Source: Sulfopaludibacter sp035606355 (GTDB lineage: Bacteria; Acidobacteriota; Terriglobia; Bryobacterales; Bryobacteraceae). Taken from it: a stretch of DNA of 64,000 nucleotides. The notes below the pieces were generated by a model. It saw only the letters and a list, made by a program, of their open reading frames with translations, was not told where the DNA came from and ran no database searches. How positions within the stretch are numbered: position 1 is the first letter of the stretch; the number at the start of each line of letters is the position of its first letter. The stretch spans positions 1 to 64,000 of the forward strand of contig DATNFO010000031.1 in assembly GCA_035606355.1 (NCBI GenBank), read 5' to 3'. The position numbers were made by a program, and so were the translations under genes. Of the stretch, positions 25,383 to 34,876 are shown in pieces.

Positions 25383-26231
25383 GTGCTCTCTACCGGTGGA
25401 ACAATTGCGGGCAAAGGCGCATCTTCGACCAGCCTTGCCGAGTATAAGTCAGGCTCGTTGTTGGGCGAGGACCTCGTCAAAGCGGTTCCGGAGATCGGGC
25501 AATACGCAAATGTGAAGGTAGAGCAAATCACGAATGTCAGTAGTGCGGACATCTCCATTGCGAACTGGATCACGCTCGCGAACCGCATCAACCAAATCTT
25601 CGCTCAGGATGCCAAAGTGCGAGGAGTTGTGGTCACGCACGGGACAAATACGCTGGAGGAAACCGCATGCTTCCTAAACCTGACAATCAAGGATGATCGG
25701 CCAGTTCTGCTGGTCGGTGCCATGCGGCCAAACACCGCGATCAGTGCGGACGGCCCTCTGAACCTGCTGAATGCGATCCGGGTAGCCGGATCAGCAGAGG
25801 CACGCGGAAAAGGTGTGCTCATCGTAATGAATGACGAGATTCATGGCGCACGGGACGTCACGAAAACTAACACCGATCGTGTCGAGACGTTTCGAGCGCC
25901 GGAGTTGGGATACCTCGGTTACGCCGATTCCGACAAGATCTCCTTCTACCGCACCTCAACCAAGCGCAACAAAACGGGCGCCGGCCTTATTTCTAGCTTT
26001 GAAAAAGCTGCCCTCAAACAAGTCCTGTCAATGCCGCTCGATTCGAGGCCCATTCTGGTGCGGTCCAGCCGAACAGGAAACGGGCGCGTAGTCGCTCGGG
26101 AGGAGTATGATGCGATGGGAATGGTGCCTGCGGACAATCTTAACCCGCAAAAGGCGCGAATCTTACTAATGCTGGCGTTCACCAAGACGCGCAATGTGTC
26201 AGAAATCGCGCGGATCTTCGCGACTTACTGA
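25383..26231 (+). CDS. L-asparaginase, type II-like
   Basis: At least 282 aa. The catalytic Thr motif STGGTIAGKG opens the annotated part, HGTNTLEETA carries the second Thr, VGAMRPNTAISADGP and NDEIHGARDV follow, and RSSRTGNGRV is near the end. It hydrolyses asparagine to aspartate. Coding clearly continues upstream: the same frame reads VIRVFFAVGCILPCAAQQ, a good signal peptide, from about 25299. No ATG, GTG or TTG precedes it before the stop at about 25242, so either a rare start such as CTG/ATA near 25287 is used or the start was lost. The GTG at 25383 would remove the leader and is probably wrong. Confidence 0.85.
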   Translation: MLSTGGTIAGKGASSTSLAEYKSGSLLGEDLVKAVPEIGQYANVKVEQITNVSSADISIANWITLANRINQIFAQDAKVRGVVVTHGTNTLEETACFLNLTIKDDRPVLLVGAMRPNTAISADGPLNLLNAIRVAGSAEARGKGVLIVMNDEIHGARDVTKTNTDRVETFRAPELGYLGYADSDKISFYRTSTKRNKTGAGLISSFEKAALKQVLSMPLDSRPILVRSSRTGNGRVVAREEYDAMGMVPADNLNPQKARILLMLAFTKTRNVSEIARIFATY

Positions 26232-26299
26232 GCTTTAAGCGCCAGGCCATCGCCGGTGGCAGGCTGGCGCCGCACAGCCCCGCAAGGGCCCGCTCGGCA

Positions 26300-27157
26300 T
26301 CAAATGAACCGTTTTCGCTTCCATGTCAGCAAGCCTGCGAAGCCCAGGATGCCCAACGCAGCGATAGAAAGCGAAGAAGGCTCGGGGGTTGCGGCAGCCG
26401 TGGTAAAGTCCAGGTCGGTGCGCAGGTCATAGGAGTAAAAGCTTGTCGCTCCCCCAAACCCGGCATTCGCCGTGGCGTTGCGGGCACTGTAGACCAGGTC
26501 CACGTCATACTGCGTGCCAGGCTGCAGCACGTTCGCCGGTACAGTGAAGGAAGCGAGTGAGTTGTTGCCCGAAGTGCCGGTGACGAATGCACCGTCGGAG
26601 GCGCGGCTGATCGCGAGAAAGATCAGTGGAGTATTGATCCCAGCGGGCGTGGCATAGGGATTCCAGGTCAGTGTGATCGGGTTCGTGGCGTTCACGCCTT
26701 GGAGCGAAGTGAATCCACTATTGGTAAAGAAGGGAATCGTCGCCGCATACTCATCCGACGCGGGCGTGCTCAGCGTGGCGCTTTGGCTACCCAGCGTGCC
26801 GCCGCTGATGTTGTAGGTATAGGTGGTGCCATTTGGAAAATCGGCATTCAGTTCCGCTTGCGAGCCCAAACCTGCCGACTGAAAACTGCCGGCCATGTCC
26901 GCCACCATGAGCACCATCGGGGATAAGGCGCTGGTACTCGTCACGTTACCAGCGGTGAAGTCCGTGGTATTGTCCGAGTCCACCGCGACCGAACCGAAGA
27001 ATACGGTGGGCGTCGTTGGCTGCGCGTTGCTGGTTTGCGAGTAGGCGATGGTCTTGAAAAGATCGTAATCCAATACGGCGCCATGAGCGAACGGCGCAAG
27101 GAGAGGAAGACCGAAAACGGCGAGGACCGCGCGTTGGCACTGTTTGGTGAGAGGCAT
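26300..27157 (-). CDS. PEP-CTERM-anchored secreted protein
   Basis: The 285-aa protein has an N-terminal signal peptide (LAVFGLPLLAPFAHGA) and a Thr/Ser/Asn-rich, beta-strand-rich middle. Its C terminus is TPEPSS, a hydrophobic helix and a KRKR cluster, the PEP-CTERM sorting signal recognised by exosortase systems. It is probably surface exposed or involved in biofilm matrix. It is divergently transcribed from the kinase at 27353 with 195 bp between. No exosortase gene is in the window. Confidence 0.85.
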   Translation of the reverse strand: MPLTKQCQRAVLAVFGLPLLAPFAHGAVLDYDLFKTIAYSQTSNAQPTTPTVFFGSVAVDSDNTTDFTAGNVTSTSALSPMVLMVADMAGSFQSAGLGSQAELNADFPNGTTYTYNISGGTLGSQSATLSTPASDEYAATIPFFTNSGFTSLQGVNATNPITLTWNPYATPAGINTPLIFLAISRASDGAFVTGTSGNNSLASFTVPANVLQPGTQYDVDLVYSARNATANAGFGGATSFYSYDLRTDLDFTTAAATPEPSSLSIAALGILGFAGLLTWKRKRFI

Positions 27158-27352
27158 GGGTTTTTAGTAATCCAGGACTGTAGAATTGCCGTCTTGGAGT
27201 AGTCGAAGTATACACTCCGAACGGAACATTTCCGGCGCCGGCGGCGTGCTCGTGGTGATAATCTTCACACCGGCCTACGTTCCTGGCGCACTTATCCACC
27301 CGGCGCGCACCGCAGTGCCGCAAGAAACTCTACACCGGGTTAGATCGGTACA

Positions 27353-29920
27353 ATGGGCAACGTGGCGGCAGTGTCAGCTGGCGATCGCGTAGGCCCCTAC
27401 GAAATTCTGTCCTCTATCGGTGCAGGCGGGATGGGCGAGGTGTGGAAGGCGCGTGATACGCGGCTCGAACGCATTGTCGCGCTCAAGTTCTCGCAAGCGC
27501 AGTTCAGCGAGCGATTCGAACACGAGGCGCGCGCGATCGCCGGGATCAATCATCCGAATATCGCCCAGATTTTCGACGTCGGCGACAACTACCTCGTCAT
27601 GGAGTTCGTCGAGGGCACAGTCTTGCGTGGTCAGGAGGACGTACGCAAGCTGCTCGATATAGCCGTGCAGATCGCCGACGGGCTTGCCGCCGCACACGCC
27701 GCCGGTATCGTCCATCGCGATCTGAAGCCGGACAATATCCTGATCACCAGGGACCGGCGCGTCAAGATTCTCGATTTCGGCTTAGCGAAGCGGCAGCTTG
27801 CTTTGGCGACCGACGCGACGCGCACCCTCACTCTTACGCATCCCGGCACCGTGGTCGGAACCGTCGCGTATATGAGTCCCGAACAGGCGCGCGGCCGGGA
27901 ACTCGATTACCGCAGTGATCAATTCTCCTTTGGGCTAATCCTGTACGAACTCGCCACCGGGAAACGCGCGTTTCAACGCGACAGTGACGTAGAAACGATG
28001 ACCGCGATCATCCGCGACGATGTAGAGCCGCTGCCGCACGCCCTTCCCGCGCCGGTGCGCTGGACGATCGAGCGCTGCCTCTCCAAAGACCCGGACCAGA
28101 GGTACGATTCAACGCGCGACCTTTATCGGGAGCTTCGTCAGACGCGCGATGGGCTGTCCCAAACGCTCGCGCTGCCGGCTGTAACGGTTGCTGCCTCGCC
28201 ACGCGGCCGGCTGCGATGGCTGGGCGCGGCCGCGGTCGTGACTGCCGTTGCCGCGGGCGCGTTCCTCGGAGGTTGGTTTCAGTCGCTCAGGCAGCCCGCC
28301 ACGCCGGCGTGGGCCGGAGTTCGCTTGGGTGGCCCTGTCGTTGCTCTCGCGCCGCGAGTCTCTCCGGACGGCCAGATGCTGGCGCTTCTCACTCTCGTCG
28401 ACGGGCAGACCCAGGTCGCGATCATGAAACCCGATGGAGGGAGTTGGAACGTCCTCACGCACGATATCACCAATGGTTCCGTGACCAACGTAGCCTGGGC
28501 CCGGGACGGCTCGCGGCTGTTCTTCGACCGGTTCTGGGAACGGCCCGCCGGAGTGTATTCCATTCCGCCGCTCGGCGGAGAACCGACACTGCTGCTGGAA
28601 GACGGCTGGGCTCCGCAGCCGCTGCCCGACGGCAGCTTGATCGTGCTCAAGCGGACGCCCCGGGGTCACGATGAGGCGTTCCGCTTCTGGCCGGACTCGG
28701 GCCGAAGCGAGCCTCTTCCCGCGTACCTGGATCGGTTCGATAGCGGTCCGCCGTTGCGCGCATTTCCCGATGGTAAAGAGCTCGTTTTCATTGGAGCGAC
28801 CGACGAGGCCGGCATCGAATACGGCACGCAGCCGTATATCCTGGACCTTGCCACGCGCAAATCCCGCCGGCTGGATCCCCAAGCGCCTGTCGACAGGCTC
28901 GATTTCCAACTCGGCATCCCATTGGCCCCGACTGCGGACGGCCAAGGCGTTTTGATGCTGGGCAGGCAACAAAACAGCTTCGAATTGATCCGGGTCGAGA
29001 GAAACGGGAAGCCGGGACACACGCGTGTTTTCTCGTTCGCCAACGGGCTGCCGCCGTTTTATACGGACGTGGCAGCTAATGGATCCATCTATGTGGACTC
29101 GGCCGAAATGACCCCGTCGATATTGCGTTTCACGGTGAGCGGCAAATTCATTGCCGATTCGGCAGCGCCGGCGCCGGCCGGAAATCGAGTACTTGTGTTG
29201 AAGGATGGGCGTGTCTTGATCACGGCTCCGCTCGCCGGAAATTTGCGGCTACTTTGCGGAATGCCGGGGAAGGATTTTCGTCTTTTTCTGCAGGGCGACG
29301 CCAGAGAAGCCTCCTACGCTTCGCTCGTGAACGCCGATGAGGTCGCAGTTCTGCTTGGTCCGCCCGGAAAGCGCCGGATTGGCTTTGCCTCGGTTCGCAA
29401 CGGTGTGCTCCGGCGGGAGATTCCCGTTCCCGGCGGCAATGCAACTGCGCTGGCCGTCTCCTCCAGCCTCCACACCGTCTACTATGTCTCTCGCGACACG
29501 GTCTACTCGATGCCGGAGAGCGGGGGGCCGCCAGTGCGGCTCACCGAAGGCCAAGACCTGGCGATCGACCCGGCGGGACGGATGCTTCTCGTCCAAACCA
29601 GCCGGGGAATGGTGCGGGTCCACCTTCCTTCAGCGGACGCCGAGCCGATTGTTCTTCCCTCCGGCGTACGACTGGCCACGGGCAGCCTCTCCCCATCGGC
29701 CATTGACCAAAGGGGACGCATTCTACTGAATGTCGTAGTGCCTCAAGATTTCGCCTACAAAGCGGCAATTGTAGATGGCAAAACCGTTACGCTAATCTCG
29801 CCTGACATACCCGGAGACAAACTTGTCCCGGGTTGGACGCCGGAGGCGGACATCATATCGGTACACGATGTCTTAAGGTCGGAAGTTTGGCGGTTCAGCC
29901 GAGTGGTGAAGAGTCGCTGA
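27353..29920 (+). CDS. Membrane Ser/Thr protein kinase with beta-propeller sensor domain
   Basis: This 855-aa PknB-type kinase has a glycine loop (IGAGGMGEV), VALK, the catalytic loop HRDLKPDN, DFGLAK and an APE-like SPEQARG segment, all within residues 10-270. A single transmembrane helix (about 285-305, AAAVVTAVAAGAFLGG) is followed by an extracytoplasmic region of about 550 residues. That region has repeated VSPDGQ, ARDGSRLFF and FPDGKELVF blades like TolB/WD40 propellers. This receptor architecture is common in Acidobacteria. The ligand and targets are unknown. The stop lies 14 bp before the antitoxin-like gene. Confidence 0.92.
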   Translation: MGNVAAVSAGDRVGPYEILSSIGAGGMGEVWKARDTRLERIVALKFSQAQFSERFEHEARAIAGINHPNIAQIFDVGDNYLVMEFVEGTVLRGQEDVRKLLDIAVQIADGLAAAHAAGIVHRDLKPDNILITRDRRVKILDFGLAKRQLALATDATRTLTLTHPGTVVGTVAYMSPEQARGRELDYRSDQFSFGLILYELATGKRAFQRDSDVETMTAIIRDDVEPLPHALPAPVRWTIERCLSKDPDQRYDSTRDLYRELRQTRDGLSQTLALPAVTVAASPRGRLRWLGAAAVVTAVAAGAFLGGWFQSLRQPATPAWAGVRLGGPVVALAPRVSPDGQMLALLTLVDGQTQVAIMKPDGGSWNVLTHDITNGSVTNVAWARDGSRLFFDRFWERPAGVYSIPPLGGEPTLLLEDGWAPQPLPDGSLIVLKRTPRGHDEAFRFWPDSGRSEPLPAYLDRFDSGPPLRAFPDGKELVFIGATDEAGIEYGTQPYILDLATRKSRRLDPQAPVDRLDFQLGIPLAPTADGQGVLMLGRQQNSFELIRVERNGKPGHTRVFSFANGLPPFYTDVAANGSIYVDSAEMTPSILRFTVSGKFIADSAAPAPAGNRVLVLKDGRVLITAPLAGNLRLLCGMPGKDFRLFLQGDAREASYASLVNADEVAVLLGPPGKRRIGFASVRNGVLRREIPVPGGNATALAVSSSLHTVYYVSRDTVYSMPESGGPPVRLTEGQDLAIDPAGRMLLVQTSRGMVRVHLPSADAEPIVLPSGVRLATGSLSPSAIDQRGRILLNVVVPQDFAYKAAIVDGKTVTLISPDIPGDKLVPGWTPEADIISVHDVLRSEVWRFSRVVKSR

Positions 29921-29934
29921 TCAAAGTTGTGCGG

Positions 29935-30105
29935 ATGCTTCCGCCGGACGAGGCCGGGAAAGTGCTGGCTTGGGCGCAGCAGCTTGCGGATCTCGGGGGC
30001 GACCGCCGGGTTGACTGGTCGGATTCCTGGTCTGACGACGATCTTCGCGAAGCTACACTCGCATCTCTCGAACGGTTTAAGAAGCAGGAGTACGAAGGGC
30101 CTTGA
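29935..30105 (+). CDS. Antitoxin-like protein of a MazEF-type pair
   Basis: The product is 56 aa from ATG 29935, or 58 from GTG 29929. MLPPDEAGKVLAWAQQLADL matches the N-terminal LPPE-type helix of small antitoxins. The C-terminal helix WSDDDLREATLASLERFKKQE resembles toxin-binding tails. Its stop overlaps the start of a MazF/PemK-like fragment by 4 bp (TTGA), the usual antitoxin-toxin coupling. The pair follows the kinase gene closely. Confidence 0.55.
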   Translation: MLPPDEAGKVLAWAQQLADLGGDRRVDWSDSWSDDDLREATLASLERFKKQEYEGP

Positions 30106-30218
30106 AAGCAGGTGACGTCGTAGTCGACGCGTTTCCAGGCGCAGACGCGACGAAGATCTCAGCCGTCTTTCTTCAGGTTGTTTCCCGTCACGCTGCTGCA
30201 AGCGAGAAGTGCGCCTGA
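30102..30218 (+). pseudogene. Truncated MazF/PemK-like toxin
   Basis: From TTG 30102 the frame reads LKAGDVVVDAFPGADATKIS, matching the first strands of PemK/MazF endoribonucleases (typically MKRGDVVLVDFP..G..K). It then runs to a stop after 38 residues, while a functional toxin needs about 110. The conserved Arg-Pro loop and later strands are missing. The toxin is inactive or deleted; nothing in 30219-30450 restores the frame. Confidence 0.55.
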
Positions 30219-30450
30219 TTGGGCGGCTTTCTGATTCCGATTGGACTTCGGTTCGTGCGTGCTTCAAAGCGGGTCTTGGCAGCGACTGAGCTGGCGCGGA
30301 TTCCTTTTTGGTGTACCATTTGGCCGCGAAAGTCCCGAACACACAAACGATTTGCGCATGAAGCCTGGCTGTTCCTTCGATGGGGCCAAACAACAGAGGT
30401 GCGGTCGTCTTGCAGTGATATCCGCGAGCCGCTAGACTGGGCCTCATCGC

Positions 30451-33396
30451 ATGACGCCACCACGTCAGCCCTCGCTCCTACCGGGACAAGAGGTTTGTGG
30501 CCGCTACCGCATCGTCCGCTTTGTCGACCGCGGCGGCATGGGCGAAGTCTATGAAGCCGAAGACTTAGAACTGAAAAGCCGGATCGCCCTCAAGACCCTG
30601 CTTCCCGCCGCTGCCGGGGATAGCCGGATGGTGGCACGCTTCAAACAGGAAATTCAGCTCGCGCGCAAGATCTCGCACCCTAACGTTTGCCGCGTTTTCG
30701 ATTTGGTGCGTCATCCTGCAGAGGATGGCAGCGGCGCGGACACCGTCTTCCTCACCATGGAGTTTCTGGACGGAGAAACGCTGTCCGCTCGTCTCCGGCG
30801 TGAGAAGCACATATCGCCCGAAGAAGCCTTGCCGTTACTGTCGCAAATGGCCGACGCCCTCGAAGCCGCACACACCGCCGGAATCATCCATCGCGATCTC
30901 AAACCATCCAACGTCATCCTGGTGCCCCAGACTGCGGGCACGCGCGCCGTAGTGACGGATTTCGGACTCGCGCGCAACGTGAGTCCTGCATCCGACAGCA
31001 CACTCTCCCTCACAGGCCAGGTGATGGGCACTTTTGACTTCATGGCGCCCGAGTTGCTCGACGGCCACGCAGCTACCTACGCATCGGACGTATATGCGCT
31101 CGGCACCGTTGCCTATCAGATGGTGACGGGCCAACTGCCGTTTGCCGCCGAAACGCCGATGGCGTCGGCGATGCGGCGCTCCAAAGGAACCGCGCCGTCG
31201 CCGCGCCTGGTCCGTCCGGAGCTCGACGCTTGCTGGGAGCGCGCGCTCGCGCGGGCGCTCGACCCGGACCCCGCTGCGCGCTATGCGAGCTCACGCGAAT
31301 TCGTGCAGGAACTGAGCGGCGAGAGCGCGAGTGTGACCGTTACCATTCGCAGGTGGTCGCCTCTCCGCGCTATCGCGGCCGTCGTGACGCTGGTGCTGCT
31401 CGTCGGCGCGGTTTTTGTGTGGAGAACTGCGATTCGCGGGCGCAACCAGCCATCGCCTGAAGGACTGAAATGGTATCAGGCGGGCACAGAGGCGCTGCGC
31501 GATGCGACCTATTATCGCGCTGCTCGCGCTCTGGAGCGCGCCGTTTCTGTGGATCCGGGCTTCGCTCTGGGGCACGCCCGCCTGGCTGAAGCCTGGAACG
31601 AAATTGACGATTCCGATAAGGCCAACCAGGAGATGCTGGTGGCCCTTGAAGACGAGGCGAATCGACCGCCCCAACGCAAGTCCGACACTCTGTACGTCGA
31701 GGCCATCCACCGCACTTTGGCCGGCGATTTCCCGAGCGCCATCACCAAGTACAACGAGCTTGGCGGCAGTGTGCCAAAGTCCGAAAAGCCTCAGGTGCTC
31801 GTGGATTTGGGCCGTGCGCTCGAACGCAACCTCCAAATTTCGAGGGCCCTCGAGGCATACAACGAGGCGGCGCGGCTCGATCCGCAAAACGCAGCCGCCC
31901 ACCTGCGAGCCGCCATCCTGCTTGGGTTGCGCATGCGGAGGCTGCCGGAGGCGGAGGGCGAGTTCGCCAAAGCCTATTCTCTATATGAGGCGCTCAGCAA
32001 TACAGAGGGGCAGGTGGAGGTGCTGTTCCAGCGCGGCGTGCTCGCGACCACAGGAAAAAAATTTCAGGATGCGCGTGCCGACCTCGAAAAGGCAATTCAA
32101 ACGGCCCACGTCATCGCGACCGATTATCAGGAGATCGCCGCCACTCTGCAATTGAGCAGCGTGACCTATCAGCAAGGCGACGCCAAGCGCGCCGAGCAGA
32201 TGGCCGCGGCCGCCGTGGAGTGGGCGCGTCGTGTCGGAAAGGCGAATCTGGCGGCGCGCGGCCTCACCGATCTCGCCCTGGCGCGCTTCGGCCGCTCCGA
32301 CTACCTGGGCGCCGAGGCCACGCTGCGTGAGGCCATCGACCTTGCGCGTCGCAATCGTTTGCATCGCAATGAAGCGCGCGCATTGCTCCAACTCGCGAGC
32401 ATTCATCTGCAACAGGGGGATGTGAAGAGCGCCTTGCAAGAGGCCGAGCCGGCGCTGGCGTACTATCGCCAGGCCGGATTCGCGCTCGAAACCACGCAGG
32501 CGCTTACAGCCGTGGCGCGCGCCCATCGCGACCTTGGCCAGAATGACAAGGCACGCACGGAGTTCGAGCAGCTTCTCACGCGCGCCAAGGCCACAGGCGA
32601 AACGCTGCAAATCCTTACCGCTGAGCAGGGTATGGCGTCGTTCTTCTTTCAGACCGATCAATGGCCGCAGGCGTTGGAGCATTATGAGAAGCACTCCGAA
32701 CTGGCGCGTCAGGTGAACGATCGCGCCGCTACCGGCATCGGCCTGGTCAATCGTGCCAAGCTGCTATGGCGCCTGGGACGGTACCAGGATGCGGAAGCGG
32801 TCTTGCAGGAAGCCGAAGGTATGCTCAACGTAGACGTTCGGCTGCCCGGACTGGTGGAGGGCGTGCGCGCGGAGATGGCACTCAGCCAGGGACAATACGC
32901 GGCTGCCCAGGCGCACGCGCGCAAGACCATCGAAATGGCCTCCGCCACGAAGACTGCGAAGGACACCGCGCGCTGCGTAGACGGTCTCGCGAAACTGCGT
33001 TCGGGGGTGTTGCGGAACGCCGCTCGACCGTGCGAGCAGGCGGTGGACGCGGCGACCACCCTCGGGGATCAGTTCAGTTTGCTCGATTACCGCCTGGCTC
33101 TGGCGGAGATTGTCGCCTCCGCATCCGACCCGCAAACCGCCCTCGACGCCGCTCGCCAGGCGCGAGTCGGGTCGCATGGCGCGGGGCGCAAGGAGTTGGA
33201 ATGGCGTGCCTGGGTCGTAGAGGCGCGCGCACTGCGCCGGTCGGGCGACACGGCAGGAGCTGGAGAAGCTGCGGCGAAGGGCGCTGCCTGTCTCGCCGAA
33301 CTGCATTCCGAATGGGGCGACTCGGTCTTCGCAAGCTACAGCCAGCGCAAAGACATTCAGTCTTACTTGCGCGAAATAGTGAGAACCGTGAAATAA
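30451..33396 (+). CDS. Membrane Ser/Thr protein kinase with TPR sensor domain
   Basis: This 981-aa protein has a kinase domain at about residues 15-285 (FVDRGGMGEVYEAED, IALKTL, HRDLKPSN, DFGLAR, MAPELLDG). A transmembrane helix follows at about 308-328 (AAVVTLVLLVGAVFVW). The remaining 650 residues form tandem TPR-like helical hairpins rich in A-L-A-L-x-x-A patterns (for example GHARLAEAWNEID, ALLQLASIHLQQG, ALTAVARAHRDLGQ). TPRs likely bind partner proteins. It is the second receptor kinase within 3 kb but its sensor differs entirely from that of the propeller kinase, so the pair is not a recent duplicate. Confidence 0.92.
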   Translation: MTPPRQPSLLPGQEVCGRYRIVRFVDRGGMGEVYEAEDLELKSRIALKTLLPAAAGDSRMVARFKQEIQLARKISHPNVCRVFDLVRHPAEDGSGADTVFLTMEFLDGETLSARLRREKHISPEEALPLLSQMADALEAAHTAGIIHRDLKPSNVILVPQTAGTRAVVTDFGLARNVSPASDSTLSLTGQVMGTFDFMAPELLDGHAATYASDVYALGTVAYQMVTGQLPFAAETPMASAMRRSKGTAPSPRLVRPELDACWERALARALDPDPAARYASSREFVQELSGESASVTVTIRRWSPLRAIAAVVTLVLLVGAVFVWRTAIRGRNQPSPEGLKWYQAGTEALRDATYYRAARALERAVSVDPGFALGHARLAEAWNEIDDSDKANQEMLVALEDEANRPPQRKSDTLYVEAIHRTLAGDFPSAITKYNELGGSVPKSEKPQVLVDLGRALERNLQISRALEAYNEAARLDPQNAAAHLRAAILLGLRMRRLPEAEGEFAKAYSLYEALSNTEGQVEVLFQRGVLATTGKKFQDARADLEKAIQTAHVIATDYQEIAATLQLSSVTYQQGDAKRAEQMAAAAVEWARRVGKANLAARGLTDLALARFGRSDYLGAEATLREAIDLARRNRLHRNEARALLQLASIHLQQGDVKSALQEAEPALAYYRQAGFALETTQALTAVARAHRDLGQNDKARTEFEQLLTRAKATGETLQILTAEQGMASFFFQTDQWPQALEHYEKHSELARQVNDRAATGIGLVNRAKLLWRLGRYQDAEAVLQEAEGMLNVDVRLPGLVEGVRAEMALSQGQYAAAQAHARKTIEMASATKTAKDTARCVDGLAKLRSGVLRNAARPCEQAVDAATTLGDQFSLLDYRLALAEIVASASDPQTALDAARQARVGSHGAGRKELEWRAWVVEARALRRSGDTAGAGEAAAKGAACLAELHSEWGDSVFASYSQRKDIQSYLREIVRTVK

Positions 33397-33461
33397 GTTA
33401 GCACTCGGTCCAGCTTTCGCATATCATAGATCGCATTCCCTCGGGTAAGGAAGGAGGTTCT

Positions 33462-34067
33462 ATGTCGATCCTAAAAGTGGTCTGGACGGCGGCAAGCGTG
33501 ATTTCCATTCTGATCGCTCTTCTTACCACCTATAACGTGATGACCGGCGGATGGGAGTTGCCATTCGGTAGACTTGGCCCCTTTTCCGGCGACGACGACC
33601 CGATTATCGTGTCCGGCGGGTCACTAACGATTCAGTCGCGGTTCGGTTTAAAAGAGCACGGCGGCAACGCTTACTGGGCGGATCACGCACACACCAAACG
33701 CAAGCTGCGAGAGGTCGATATTTCATACGGCACAACGTCCCAAATGACTGACAGCCAGACCGTCAGCAGCGGACCGTACACTGTCGCCTTAACTTACTGC
33801 CCGGACTCAACGTGCGCATCCAGTGAGACCGTCACGTTCGCCGTCGATAACCATCGCCAAAACCTGAATGTTCAGAACGCCGGCGGGTCTTCGGGTGTGG
33901 GTGCGGAAGCCAACAGCAATGGTAAGTACATCAACCATGTGCCCACTACCTGGCATGTCTACAAGATTAGGGCAGGCGCCAAAACCTACCCGTGTGACAG
34001 CAGCTCAGCTTACCAGTGCCAGGCGATCCTTTATTACCACTGCGGGACGACCGGAGATTGTCAATAG
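33462..34067 (+). CDS. Hypothetical membrane-anchored or secreted protein
   Basis: The 201-aa protein has a hydrophobic N-terminal segment (residues 5-28, VVWTAASVISILIALLTTYN), probably an uncleaved anchor. A polar, Thr/Ser/Asn-rich mature part follows with six Cys residues in the second half (two in a CPDSTC motif, four in the last 30 residues), suggesting disulfides outside the cytoplasm. Codon use looks less GC-biased than its neighbours. An unusually strong Shine-Dalgarno (AAGGAAGGAGG) lies at about 33447-33457. I do not recognise a family. Confidence 0.65.
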   Translation: MSILKVVWTAASVISILIALLTTYNVMTGGWELPFGRLGPFSGDDDPIIVSGGSLTIQSRFGLKEHGGNAYWADHAHTKRKLREVDISYGTTSQMTDSQTVSSGPYTVALTYCPDSTCASSETVTFAVDNHRQNLNVQNAGGSSGVGAEANSNGKYINHVPTTWHVYKIRAGAKTYPCDSSSAYQCQAILYYHCGTTGDCQ

Positions 34068-34294
34068 TCCTGTTATTTATGGTTCGAAAGATCGGCGAGG
34101 GTGCGGTAACGTGGTCTCGGCGCGGTCTCATCGCGAAAGCAAAGCGACGCGCCACTCGGAAAAAGGTAGGCCGGGGTGTTCACGCATCAAATGGCGGGCT
34201 ACAAGAACTGCCGATCACGCAATCAACTTGACGGGTTATCACCATCTCGACGCCACAGGAGAAACATATTCGTCCAAGTGACGCCATGGTTGAT

Positions 34295-34810
34295 TCAGAG
34301 GCCAAACGCAACGGGATACCTGACCTTGCCGCAAACCCCATCGAGAGCGTCGGGGATGAGTTCCAATCCCATGAAAGCGTCGGGAGGGAATGGGCTCTCA
34401 AGAGAGCGCGCCATCTCCGCCGAAAAGCCGAAACGCGCATAGTAGTGAGGGTGTCCGAGCACGAGTACAATGTGCTCTCCCTGCCCGCATAGCAGATCCA
34501 GGCCACCACGAATGAGTTGCCCTCCAATGGTCCGGCGCTGATACTCGGGTAAGACTGCCACTGGGGCCAAGGCCACCGCGGGAATGGAACCACGAGCGGT
34601 ATCAATTGACATCCGGCTGAACAGGATGTGCCCCACGATTTGTCTCCTTACCTCCGCAACAAGCGATACGAGCACAACACCCTCGGACCACAAACGTTCG
34701 ACCAGGTCAGCCTCGTCCGGACGCCCGAAAGCTGCCTCATTAACGGACCGTACCGTGGGCCGATCCGCGGTGTTCTCGCAGCGGATGACCGCTTTGTCAG
34801 GTGTAAGCAC
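34295..34810 (-). CDS. GNAT N-acetyltransferase, YhbS-like
   Basis: The product is 171 aa from GTG 34810. RSVNEAAFGRPDEADLVERL is the usual YhbS-type N-terminal helix pair. VGHILFSRM is beta 4, and ALAPVAVLPEYQRRTIGGQLI contains the acetyl-CoA pyrophosphate loop (Q-x-x-x-I-G-G). It ends with GHPHYYARFGF. It acetylates an unknown amine. The frame extends to 34867 but the extra residues do not fit the family. Confidence 0.85.
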   Translation of the reverse strand: MLTPDKAVIRCENTADRPTVRSVNEAAFGRPDEADLVERLWSEGVVLVSLVAEVRRQIVGHILFSRMSIDTARGSIPAVALAPVAVLPEYQRRTIGGQLIRGGLDLLCGQGEHIVLVLGHPHYYARFGFSAEMARSLESPFPPDAFMGLELIPDALDGVCGKVRYPVAFGL

Positions 34811-34876
34811 GCATCCGATTTTACCGTCACTGGACCGGTTGTCCCCACGATGCCACGCGGGAGACACGGGCGTTTT

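Noticed and set aside
30219..30554. 111-codon frame running into the TPR-kinase gene
   Set aside because: No RBS or motif, overlaps the kinase start; probably spacer sequence.
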